Source: Misgurnus anguillicaudatus (lineage: Eukaryota; Chordata; Actinopteri; Cypriniformes; Cobitidae). From it: a stretch of 64,000 nucleotides of DNA. Position 1 is the stretch's first letter. Each line of letters opens with the position of its first letter. The stretch is from assembly GCF_027580225.2 (NCBI RefSeq), contig NC_073361.2, positions 33,708,501-33,772,500 of the forward strand, read 5' to 3'. Positions 11,643 to 55,440 of the stretch are shown here, piece by piece. Both the position numbers and the translations under genes were made by a program. The notes below the pieces were generated by a model. That model saw only the letters and a program-made list of their open reading frames with translations. It was not told where the DNA came from and searched no databases.

Positions 11643-11841
11643 CACTGCAAAAAAATTTGATTTTTCAAATTTTGTCTTCAGTAAAAATATCTAAAAATTC
11701 TTAAATGAAGATGCTTTTTCTTGATGAGCAAAACGATTCAAGAAAATAAGTCTAGTTTTTAGACCAAAAATATCATATCAAATACTGAAAACAAGACAAA
11801 CATATTAAGAATTTTTTTCTCGAAAATCACTTTTTGCAGTG
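11643..11841. mobile_element. CACTGCAAAA element, copy D (internally deleted)
   Basis: Begins cactgcaaaaaaatttgatt and ends atcactttttgcagtg, but is only about 200 bp, lacking one half of the core. It abuts copy C head to tail. Confidence 0.75.
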
Positions 11842-14410
11842 TAACATTTTTCAAAATATCTTAATTTGTGTTGGCAGAACAAAGAAATGTATATGGGTTT
11901 GGAGTAAATGATGACAGATTTTGTATTTTCAGTGAACTATCCCTTTACTTAAAACATCTCACGAAATCTGTCAAGAATATTTGGGTTGAACTTCATCCCA
12001 AAATCATTTAAAAGGAAAACGATAAATATATTTTGTATTTTAGAAATGTAGCTTGCATTTAAAACCAGTTTGCATTGTGACATTTATGAAAATATTTATG
12101 ATATTACACTAAATCATTGAAATGAAAACAGTTTTTCTGTTTTTGTATGCAAAATATAATTTTTTGAATTGGGGAGAAATATGACCCTGTATATTCTTGA
12201 CAGGTTTCATCAGACTAACACTTAAAAAAACAACAACAAAAAAACCTGGAGATCTTGTGTAAGAGCAGACGTGATGACATACTTGAGAAATACTGAGTGT
12301 TTTTAGTGCATAATGAAGTGTTAAAGTGTATTGCATAAATCACATCTCATATGATCCAACAATGAGCTCTCGCTGGTCAATCCAGATAAAAATCTCCAAA
12401 AGAATCAAACTGTCAGAAATATGATGCATATAAACTTAAAACATCACTTTCATTCCCGCCGTCTATCAAGAAAAACTCAACAGAGCAGAAAGAGAAAATG
12501 AAAGATGATGAGAACACTGAGAATTTCTGCTTTTCAAGACAAATCAACTCGTGTTAGAAATAAAACCCTTTGGTTATAAACTTGCAGATGTAAAAATGCA
12601 AGGAATTTGGCTACATATGTTATTTAAAATCAAACAAGATCAGTTCATTAAAACATGACAAAAACAGTTTCCATCCGTGTTATCAAATCATGAAATTATT
12701 TTGGTACTGTAGGTGGCCTGAAGGTTTCTATCAATGCCCGAGAATCTACAGAGAGAAAAACAAACACAAACTATTGCTGCAGATATTGCTTGCTACATAT
12801 CAGAGCCAAGTTTGCAGAATCACCCAAACTTTCCTTCTTTCTAAAGTGGCATCCGTACCGTAGTAACCTGAAGAAAATACCATTTTCCTGAAAGTATCGA
12901 CGTCTGAGATGGAAAGTGGATAAGAATATACAGTACTCGTACACTTCACTGGCCCAGACTTGGCAAAGCTTGGAAAAGGGGCGACACCGAAACATTTAAA
13001 AGTCATCTTGAGAACGCATGCTACATGCAGAAGAACAAGATTCTTTCACTGAACTGAACCAGCCGAGGAACATGAAGAACAACGCTGGAGTAGGAGAGCA
13101 AAGAGAGTTTGAGAACATTCGGTCTCGCTCCTGGATTGTGATATATGGCACCATTCAAGAAAAACTTAAAGCTCTGAGGAAAACAAGAAGCAACCGCTGC
13201 AATGCATTATGGGTACAGAGAGCAGAGAATGAAATGGCACTGTAGGGACACCAAACCTTTATTTGGCCCTAAAATAAAAGCTCGCTCCGTTTGAAACGCC
13301 TTTGAATCGAACGAGCCTGAATTCGCGTCGACGTCAAAATTTGGGCGAATGTAATTTGGTAAGGGTGCTTTGAGTGAAGTGACGTCATCACTTAGCTTCA
13401 CAGTAAATTCATGAGTCGGCTTTTTAAAATTTTGTCCCTCGTAACGCTTTCAGAGGGTTACGTATAAAATTGTGCAAAAATGTAAAAAATGGGGCGATCC
13501 GTTTTAAGTTTTTGGAAGAAGCGCCAAATAGTTAAGGTTCAATGTCCCATGACGCAAGCGTACAGGAAGATAGCTTAGCTCGAATGAAGAACGATGCCCA
13601 GAAGCGTATACAGCTATTTACATCATGGGCTCCTTTCATTTATACAACAGAAACCTGCTAGCACTTCTTAAAAGATTTTGGACGTTTTTACTATGTTTTT
13701 TTAACTTCTCCAAAATGATTTCCCTATCATAAAATCCAACTTACACCAAAATATACTTACTACAACACAACTAACAAAATATATAACAGAAGTCATACAC
13801 TTAGAAAATCTGAGGTATTTCTGGTCTGAGGTGGTCTGTGGTTTATGAACTTTTTTTTGTCATTTTACAACTAATTTTTATTGTTTCGAGTTGCGTTTTT
13901 TCGTCTCGGAAGCTTTTTTATTTCTGGTGAGGCGCGATCACATCTGAGGATGATGTTACTGAGGAGAAACCAGCATATTTCATCCAAACAGCAGCACTTC
14001 TCTCTTGAATTATGGCATATGAAAATGTGGATTACGGTCTACCACATCTAAGACAAAATAAATATTATTCTTCTGTGTTCATTTTATCGTTTTCACAAAG
14101 TGAAACTTATCAAATTTTTAGCCTCCAAATTGATGTGTCAATATTGCAAGATGTTAAAATTCAGATTTGGTCCCCGTTATAAAAAGGTAATAAATGTAGG
14201 GACCCGACACATGAGCAGATCATACTTCACCCCCAAATCAAACGAAAAAAAATAAGAAGTTCTTTTCTGCATAAAGACTAAACAATTTGTGCATTGTGAT
14301 ATTATTTTCCACTTTTTTCATTTACATCTACACATAGTGATCATATTTGTTGTACTTATTATGCAAATTATTATTTAAAAACAAATCATACTTACAATAT
14401 TTTTAATGCT

Positions 14411-14633
14411 GGGCAAAGATTAATCGCGTTTAACTATATACAAAATAAAAGGTTTTTGTACATTCATAGATATGCTTATATATATAAGCATATTTATGAA
14501 TGTACAAAAACCTTTTATTTTGTATATAGTTAAACACATTTTTATATTTATATTATTATTATTATTTGTATCATATGTTATGCAAAAATTCACTTTCATT
14601 TTGTATGTGATTAATTGCGATTTAATCTTTGCC
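14411..14633. mobile_element. GATTAATCGCG-type MITE containing a large palindrome
   Basis: Left end gggcaaagattaatcgcg, right end ttgcgatttaatctttgcc. Similar in end sequence to the 62850-63198 element (gattaatcgcgattaatcgc). Confidence 0.6.
14429..14534. repeat. 106-bp near-perfect palindrome
   Basis: Two 53-bp arms meet with no spacer at 14481/14482, inside TTATATATATAA. Read outward from the centre, the arms pair with one mismatch (14469) in the stretch checked base by base; the outer parts read as inverses, from TTTAACTATATAC to GTATATAGTTAAA. Confidence 0.9.
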
Positions 14634-14635
14634 TA

Positions 14636-14990
14636 CACTGCAAAAAATGATTTTCAAGAAAAATTACTTCTTAGTGTTTTTGTCTTGCTTTCGGTAAAAA
14701 TGTTTAAATTAAGATACTCCCTCCCGATGAGCAAAATGACCCAAGAAAACAAGTCTAGTTTTTAGACCAAAAATATCAAATTTAAGTGATTTTGTGCATA
14801 AAACAAGCAAAAGAATCTGCCAATGCGGTAAAAAAATCACTTAAATTTGATATTCTTGAACTTATTTTCTTGGGATGCCCTGCTCATCAAAAAAAAGCAT
14901 CACCAATTTAAGAAGTTTTAGATATTTTTACTAAAAACAAGACAAAAACACAAAGAATTTTTTTCCTGGAAAATCATTTTTTTTGCAGTG
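14636..14990. mobile_element. CACTGCAAAA element, copy E
   Basis: Begins cactgcaaaaaatgatttt and ends aaaatcattttttttgcagtg-like sequence, with the shared core aatctgccaatgcgg. It starts three bases after the preceding MITE. Confidence 0.85.
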
Positions 14991-15277
14991 TAGCACTAAA
15001 TATTTTTTTACAACAACAAGAACAGGATGAGCATTACACAAAGAACAATGAATAATGTGTCACAATGCAAAATATCCTAATGATCCTTCAAACAGGCTTC
15101 AATGTCTGTATACAAAATATTATTTTATTATTTTTATCATTTGATGTTGAGGTGAAATATGAGTTGGACATGTTTCATGAAGTCTGAATCAGAGAGAAGA
15201 TTCTGCTCTGTACGATACGAGTCCATCAATATCCAAAACACATGTTGCATTATAACAACAGATTACAGACAGAACAC

Positions 15278-15326
<49 letters not shown>

Positions 15327-16139
15327 CACATACATGCGCACACGCACGGTCTTGCATGTTTTGTTTTGATAATTAGTGTTGAGGGCACCATAATATTTCT
15401 GTCCTATTGATGATGTGGGAAAGGCAGTCATGGACCCCACAAACTCTTGACACAAAATACCTGAGAAAGGTTTACGCACCAAACTAAACGTTCTCGTCAC
15501 CTCACATATTTCTATACGCAATCCGCTTAACATCAGCCAGCGGAGAGATTTCAGCCAAATCCAAACTCATTTCAGTCACCAATTTCAATACCACAAAAAA
15601 AGAAAGAAATTCATCCAGTTGTCTTTTCCGTGTTCTTTGACACCCGTTAGTTCCGAAAAAGACAAGTTTTCCGTAATTTTGAATAGCACACACTGTCGGA
15701 AAGAGAAAACTAAAAAAGTGAATCCCGCGAGGAATATCAATTGCGCGTGTAACAGTCATAACATGTTCCTCGTGGGTTTGCAGCAGTGTCGAATAAATCC
15801 ACACGGTGATGTAATGGTCGGTCATCACAGGCGAGAGAAACAATCGGATGAAAAACCGAACGGCAGAAGCGAAACGCGGAGGTACCTGCACGGCCTGCAT
15901 TCATTTGTCGGGACCTGAATGCGCGTCGAGACGTCCTCTCTGTTTGTATCTCTCAACGATAAAAATACAGTAGAGAAGGTGTGCTGGTAGTTACTGATCC
16001 GATCAGGAAAATGAAAATAATAATAATAATAACCTTAAAAAAAGTTTCGGATAAAATAGCAGCTGCTTCAATGTTACTGAGATTCACTGAGTTTGGAAAG
16101 ACGAGGGTTGTTTCGTTTGCTTGCGCGTGACGTCGTGAA

Positions 16140-49150
<33,011 letters not shown>

Positions 49151-49800
49151 ATTCCTTTAATGACACACAAACACTCCAGATCTGCTGCTTTACAAACACA
49201 CACACATACACACACACACACACGAGTGACAGTGGGCCTGATGTCCACCCCACTGATCGCGCTCAATCAAACTTTAACACATGGAAAATCCATCGGGAAA
49301 AGCGAATATTCCCAACGAAACGCGTCGCGCGGATTTCAGCGTGAGGTATCACGAATCGCGAGCGCTTTCCACTCACGCACGCACGCACTCGTGCCCTCTC
49401 CACGCGTGAAGCTTTTCCCTGTACAGGGTGAGAATGGCTGGACGGGGTCCGATTCTGCCACACAACTGAACAGAGTCCAAAATGGCTTCAGAGAGCGAAG
49501 CGCAGCCAGCAGGAGAACCGAGTTACGAAACGCACTACGGCCAAGGTTCGGCTCATGAATATTCATGAAACAACGCGGCGTTCTTCCAGCCGTGATTGGC
49601 TGGACTCGAGTTAGCAAGTGAATATACAACTGATTACGTGACTGGACGCTCCCAGAAGGTTGCCAGGCAACGTCAGCGGGATCTGCTGAATATTAATGAG
49701 CTCGGCCTTCGCGGTAGTAGAATTGGGAATTTCGCAGCAGGGAAACCCGGATGTTGAAACACAAAGAGAGGAAAGCAATCGAGCAATGTAAAGCCTTTAG
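49151..49800 (-). promoter_or_regulatory. acvr2b: acvr2b 5' UTR and CpG-rich promoter
   Basis: Unlike the surrounding AT-rich DNA, about 49255-49760 is dense in CpG (runs such as cgcgtcgcgcgg and acgcacgcacgcac). On the minus strand there is a CCAAT box (ATTGG on plus at 49595-49599) and an X-box palindrome at 49659-49671. No TATA box stands out. The transcription start cannot be placed from sequence alone. Confidence 0.6.
49659..49671. promoter_or_regulatory. RFX-type X-box in acvr2b promoter
   Basis: GTTGCCAGGCAAC is two inverted GTTGCC half-sites with one central base, the classic RFX dimer site (RYYRYC, N1-3, RRNRAC). It sits about 510 bp upstream of the start codon inside the CpG-rich promoter. 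Confidence 0.5.
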
Positions 49801-50699
49801 CCCACATGACAACACAATTTACACACACACGCGCGCGCGCACACACACACATTGCAAATTAAACCAAAATAAATATTAATAACATCATGAAGCGATAAAT
49901 TAATAAAATGAGCGACATAAATAAAAATGTGTGGAAAATTAGCGTAACTCTCATTAAAGTAATGCAACAATCCTAATGTTACTGTATTACTGCTAGTTTC
50001 AAGATAGAAATATAATTTCCTATTTTGTTTTTGTTGATACTCAACCTTCACTTCACCCTTTTTAATTTCTTCTGACATGTGAGTGACTTACCTATGTCAA
50101 TGACGTCACAAAGTCATTTTATACAGACTTTTCACCCTATAATTTTTTTATGAAGGATGAAATCAAGTCCTGCCGTATATGTCTTTATATTAAACACCTG
50201 TTTCATTCAGAAATATGTCAGTATTAGATTGAATGTGGCTGCCAAAGTTTGTTTTGTCTTATTCTGCTACCTTACCCTTAATGGAAAATAATATCTCAAA
50301 ATATTTCTAATGGCTTTTGACAAAACTGCATTGCTTTAACATTGCATCAACAACACACAGGATTATTTTAGCAAATGCACACATTGTAAAAGATGATATC
50401 AAACGAAGATATATTATGTTACTTTAACTTAACAAATTAAAGGTGTAGCAGAGGATTTTCTCAAATTTTAGAAAAGAACCACCTTCTACACTTTTTAAAA
50501 AAATGCAATTGCACAACACTCCTGATTGACAACTAGGAGGACCAATAGTCTAGATGATCCACCCAGAAAAAGAAAATCCTCCGCAATACCTTTAAGTAAA
50601 AAAAAATCAACTTGATTATAAAAGTTATGTCAACTTCAATCACAGGTCAAAAGTAAACATAAAATAGTTGGTGGAAATGACTTGCAAGCCTAAGTTGTT
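49801..50699. other. Intergenic DNA upstream of acvr2b
   Basis: A CA/CG dinucleotide run at about 49821-49852, then AT-rich DNA without gene signals. Confidence 0.5.
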
Positions 50700-51208
50700 T
50701 TAAAGGGGCCATGGCACAAAACTTTTTTTAAGATGTTAAATAAATCGTTGGTGCCCCCAGAGCACATATATGAAGTTTTAGCTCAAAATATCATATAGAT
50801 CATTCATTATAGCATGTAAAAATTGCCACTTTGTAGGTGTGTGCAAAAATGTGCAGTTTTGGGTGTATCCTTTAAAATGCAAATGAGCTGATGAAATTCA
50901 AACTGATGATTGCAATGATGGTGGTTTGATGCATTTGAAACTCAATTGTGCTGTGAATTAAATGTCAGTGCTGTGGTTGGATAGTGCAGATTAAGTGGCG
51001 GTATTATTATAATAAGAGTTCCTTATGACATCATAAGTAGAGCCAAATTACAACGACCTATTTTTTCATGTGCTTGTAGAGAATGGTTTACCAAAACTAA
51101 GTTACTGGGTTGATTTTTCACATTTTATAGGTTGATAGAAGCACTGGGGACCCAATCATAGCCCTTAAATATGGAAAAAGTCAGATTTTCATGCCATGGC
51201 TCCTTTAA
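50700..51208. mobile_element. TTAA MITE (AAAGGGGCCATGGCA ends)
   Basis: Begins ttaaaggggccatggcacaa and ends catgccatggctcctttaa. TTAA on both sides (50700-50703, 51205-51208). About 509 bp, no ORF. Confidence 0.8.
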
Positions 51209-51929
51209 CTTCATGCTGTTTTTTTACAGTGGTATTATTTTGAAACTCATGGCAAAGATAAAGAAAGACTACAATGATTTTATAGCCGTATAAATATTTA
51301 ACCATTTTGAGGGCATTTGGCTCCATATCAGAACATTTGGGTGGTGTTTAATACATTCAGATTAGTGCACCTGCACAGTTATGCAGGGCTGAGACTGAAT
51401 TCTGTCCCTGTGCTTATTTCTCACAATGACAGCAGTCACATTAGTACGGAGAGAGGATGCTTTTAAAACGACACCAGCTTGGATAGATTGAGAGATGAGT
51501 GCTGTTGTAGCCGGTCCAAAATTCTGCCAAGTAGGTCTGCCAAGTAGCACTTAGCCAAATAAAAAATATGACAACCTGGGTAGGGTCATTACAAGCGGCC
51601 TCATGATTCAACACAAACCCAACACTCGGGCAGATTTTTTTTTTTTTGCTTCGGTTTCTCTTGTAGAGAAAGTATTGATCACAGTGGATCGGTGTGGAGA
51701 GCCTACAGCACACTTTATTTAAAACTGAGCTCATGGAAAATGATTCAAAAGAACACACAACGCAATCTCGCCATATAGAAATCCTTAAAACGCCTCAAAC
51801 ATCTTATCCTGAGATAACCGTGTCTCAGTTTTATGTTCAGTTCTTCGTAAAACAACCTGTTTGATATAGGGTTATTTTATTATATGTGCTGCATTGTATT
51901 ATTAATATAATATAAAAGTGTATAATATA

Positions 51930-53007
51930 CACTCACCTAAAGGATTATTAGGAACACCATACTAATACTGTGTTTGACCCTCTTTTGCCTTCAGAACTGC
52001 CTTAATTCTACGTGTCATTGATTCAACAAGGTGCTGAAAGCATTCTTTAGAAATGTTGGCTCATATTAATAGGATAGCATCTTGCAGTTGATGGAGATTT
52101 GTGGGATGCACATCTAGGGCATGAAGCTCCCTTTCCACCACATACAAAAGATGCTCTATTGGGTGGAGATCTGGTGACTGTGGGGGCCATTTTAGTACAG
52201 TGACCTCAGTGTCATGTTCAAGAAAACAATTTCAAAAGATTCGAGCTTTGTGACATGGTGCATTATCCTGCTGGAAGTAGACATCAGAGGTTAGGGTACA
52301 TGGTGGTCATAAAGGGATGGACATGGTCAGAAACAATGCTCAGGTAGGTTGTGGCATTTAAACGATGCCCAATTGGCACTAAGGGGCCTAAAGTGTGCCA
52401 AGAAAACACCCCCCACACCATTACACCACCACCACCAGCCTGCATAGTGATAACAAGGCATGATGGATCCATGTTCTCATTCTGTTTACTCCAAATTCTG
52501 ACTCTACCATCTGAATGTCTGCTGTTGTAGCCCATCCGCCTCAAGGTTGTGCGTGTTGTGGCTTCATAAATGCTTTGCTGCATACCTCGGTTGTAATGAG
52601 TGGTTATTTCAGTCAAAGTTGCTCTTCTATCAGCTTGAATCAGTCGGCTCATTCTCCTCTGACCTATAGCATCAACAAGACATTTTCACTCACAGGACTG
52701 CCACATACTGGATGTTTTTCCCTTTTCACAGCATTCTTTGTAAACCCTAGAAACGGTTGTGCGTGAAAATCTCAGTAACTGAGCAGATTGTGAAATACTC
52801 AGACTGGCCCGTCTGGCACCAACAACCATGCCATGCTTAAAATTGCTTAAATCACTTTTCTTTCCCATTCTGACATTCAGTTTGAAGTTGTCTTGACCAA
52901 GACCACACTCCTAAATGCATTGACACAACTGCATTGTGATTGGTTGTTTAGATAATTGCATTAATGAGAAATTGAACAGATGTTCCTAATAATCCTTTAG
53001 GTGAGTG
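51930..53007 (-). mobile_element. Tc1/mariner element, decayed
   Basis: Inverted ends start CACTCACCTAAAGGATTATT, flanked by TA (51928-51929, 53008-53009), as expected for the Tc1/mariner superfamily. Between them runs one transposase-like region on the minus strand, broken into pieces. At 1078 bp it is slightly short for a full element. Confidence 0.92.
51955..52868 (-). pseudogene. Broken Tc1-like transposase
   Basis: The N-terminal piece (52868-52686) starts MGKKSDLSNFKHGMVVGARR and has the helix-turn-helix (SISQSAQLLRFSRTTVSRVY). The next piece (52652-52284) has MSRLIQADRRATLTEITTHY and a truncated catalytic region (GGGVMVWGVFS). After a stop, QQDNAPCHKA and WPPQSPDLHPIEHLL of the DDE domain follow, again with stops. 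Frame changes and several stops show that it cannot make a working enzyme. Confidence 0.88.
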
Positions 53008-53464
53008 TATGCTATAGTATAGACAAAGCATGTTTATTGTTTGGTAAAGGTTTGTGGATAAACACATTTTACAGACTTCATTGATCCTTAAATCATGTGT
53101 CCTGTTAAGATGAGATGTTGTGATGATGTCTCTCAGATAATGAAACAAGTAAAAATCTATAGACTTGCATTGAAAGAAAAGGACCAGAAGTAAGATGGTT
53201 GTAAAAGCTAAATGAAGGTGGGCTGGAGACAATCTTCTGAGAGAAGAGTAATGCATGTGAAGGTTTGAAAGACAAATAAAAAAATTGATAAGGTTTTTTG
53301 TGTACGGCAAAAACCGGGGACTAATAATTAATAATAAAATGTGTTTTTGACTATTGTCTAATTTTATTTTTTATTTCAGGTCATGATTTAAAATCTTCTG
53401 CTGCGTCTGCATTTCTGCAGCCATAAACACTACAAACATAGAGACCATAAACTCAATCCTTTTA

Positions 53465-53575
53465 TTTACTTTGCTCAACTGGTAGAGCAATGCCAAGGTC
53501 ATGGGTTTGAATCCACGTGTTCATGATAATGAAATGCCACTTTGTATAAAAGCAGAAACGTAAACGCTCCGAATG
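53465..53575 (+). mobile_element. tRNA-like SINE remnant
   Basis: A-box-like tgctcaactggtagagca and B box GGTTTGAATCC (53504-53514), followed by a tail aatgccactttgtataaaag. It lacks a foldable acceptor stem. Confidence 0.55.
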
Positions 53576-53895
53576 AAATATTCTCCAGTGTCACAAAAAT
53601 CAGTCAGGATGAACATAAATAAAGTCAAAGCGCTGGAGATGCTTTCCCTCATCAGGTCTGTGATCAGAACTTCCAGGCTGTAAATGTAAAGCTCCACACG
53701 GCCTTCAGAGTCCCTCACATCTGAACATAAACCCACTGTGGCCTTTCTAAATAAAACCCAATCTTTTACTGCAGACGACAGCAGCTCTGTGCTTCTGGAC
53801 CATGTGTTGGACACGCTGTACATTATATGACAAACTCCTTATAAAACAGATACTGATCTATCTGTATAGCAGAAGAGCGAGTGAAGCAGATGGAC

Positions 53896-53946
53896 ACACA
53901 CACATGCATGCACGCACGCACACACACACACACACACACACACATG
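53896..53946. repeat. CA microsatellite
   Basis: acacacacacatgcatgcacgcacg followed by a pure (CA)n run; another CA-rich block lies at about 54963-55030. Confidence 0.9.
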
Positions 53947-55055
53947 CACACACAAAGGCACGCGCACACCGTTGTGTTAATGAGATCTTCCTCATTGCAT
54001 TTATTTCCCGAACCCTCAGGCGATACGGTGATTTTGTACTGAGGATAAAAGAGGCGTGAATAAGAAATGTGCTCCTCTATAAGGACAGACAGGGTCGTCC
54101 CCCTCAGCGTGATACAAGCAGTAATAAAAACACTCATATCATTTAAAATCTGGATGTGTACTGCACGTACCGCTGTGCTGTGTGCTGCTGTCAGGGCATT
54201 TCAAACAGAAAAACAACATAAAATGAGTTCAAATGAGTAAACTTCTAAATGAAATGGAGATAATGTAACTGAATGAGAAAAAATAAAACCTCATAAAGCC
54301 TAGAAACAATATTACAGTGAAGCAATTTACATTCATGATTTACTGAAATGAGACTTGTTACCTCGTGGCAAAAGTTTTTACAAGAAATGTATCTTTCGAT
54401 TATTACAGCTTGTACTATTTCAGTGTTGGAAGACTAAGAGACTGATTTCAATCGTGATCTTAGTATTGAAGTATTGAATATATCAAAATTATATTTTCAC
54501 AGAATGTTCTTTACATTATGAAGGAAACAGTAAATGACCTTAGCTTTGTCACATATGCTTAACTTTTCAACATGAGCTGAATGTCTGGCATACGACATGT
54601 GCTTCACTATCAATTAAAGTGCTTAATGATGAGAAAATCAAATATAATAGTGGATCTCAAACACATTCCTGTGACGCTGTTATGTATGTGTGTCATGATA
54701 AAGAGCTATAGGAATGAACTGATTTGAAATAAAACTACATTCTTTGAAGACAATGTGTGAGTACTTTTAGTCCTGTTAACAGGGTGTTGAGGGTTGTGAA
54801 GTTATGGGGTTTTTCACCTGTGCTCCAGAATAAACTCTGAGAGACTTGAGAAGACTTTAATGTGATGTAGAGATGACACAATGTGAGAAACTCTTTAAAA
54901 CCATAAAGCTGATCATGCTAAAAGGGGATCCAGATTGATTTCAGCTACAGAGATTAACAGACACAATCACACACACACACAACACACACGCACACATATA
55001 CACACACATGGACACACACACACACGCAATGCACGCACATATATGTAATAAACAC

Positions 55056-55440
55056 ACACTGTAAAAAAATCCGTAGAAATTACAATGTTATTGCAGCTGG
55101 GTTGCCGGTAAATTACCGTAGATTTAAATTGATGTTATTTACTGGCAAGAGTTTGTTCAAAGTTAAATACATTTTAAATATGAACAAGTCTTTAACTTTA
55201 CAGAATAAAACTATACAATAACAGCCTCATGCAAAGCATTCTGGGAACCAGAAATCATCATCAACCTTATTTTTTTTGCTTCAGATTTTGTTTCCCAGAA
55301 TGTTTTGCTTGATGCTGTTTTTCTAGTTTTATTCTGTAAAGACAAAGAAATGTTTCATGTTCATTTAACTTTGAACAAAATGTTGCCAGTAAATAACATA
55401 AATTTAAATCTACGGTATATTACCGTACAGTAAAATAAAA
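55056..55440. mobile_element. ACTGTAAAAAAAT foldback element
   Basis: Starts cactgtaaaaaaatccgtag and ends tattaccgtacagt. Inverse pairs: ggtaaattaccgtagatt with aatctacggtatattacc, gttatttactggcaa with ttgccagtaaataac, and cattctggga with tcccagaatg. Confidence 0.8.

Larger units (their letters stand above)
11122..11947. mobile_element. TTAA foldback MITE interrupted by CACTGCAAAA elements
   Basis: Left end ttaaggaaaagttcac and right end gtgaactatcccttta are inverse versions of the AAGGGATAGTTCAC terminus seen at 38838 and 48655. Inner arms also pair (gaacaaataaatgta-like and catttctttgttctg). The two arms are split by two CACTGCAAAA copies. Confidence 0.65.
9770..16139 (-). other. acvr2b: Probable long acvr2b 3' UTR and downstream DNA
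   Basis: Follows the acvr2b stop for over 6 kb without another coding exon. Vertebrate ACVR2B transcripts have very long 3' UTRs, so much of this may be transcribed; the 3' end cannot be fixed, though an AATAAA on the minus strand (tttatt on plus at about 9764) is a candidate. It contains a GATA tract (about 10098-10117), several MITEs, a palindrome and a CA run at about 15277-15330. Confidence 0.4.

Noticed and set aside
15502..15918. Overlapping ORFs of 132 and 99 aa on opposite strands
   Set aside because: They lie in the probable acvr2b 3' UTR; neither shows a domain or splice partner.
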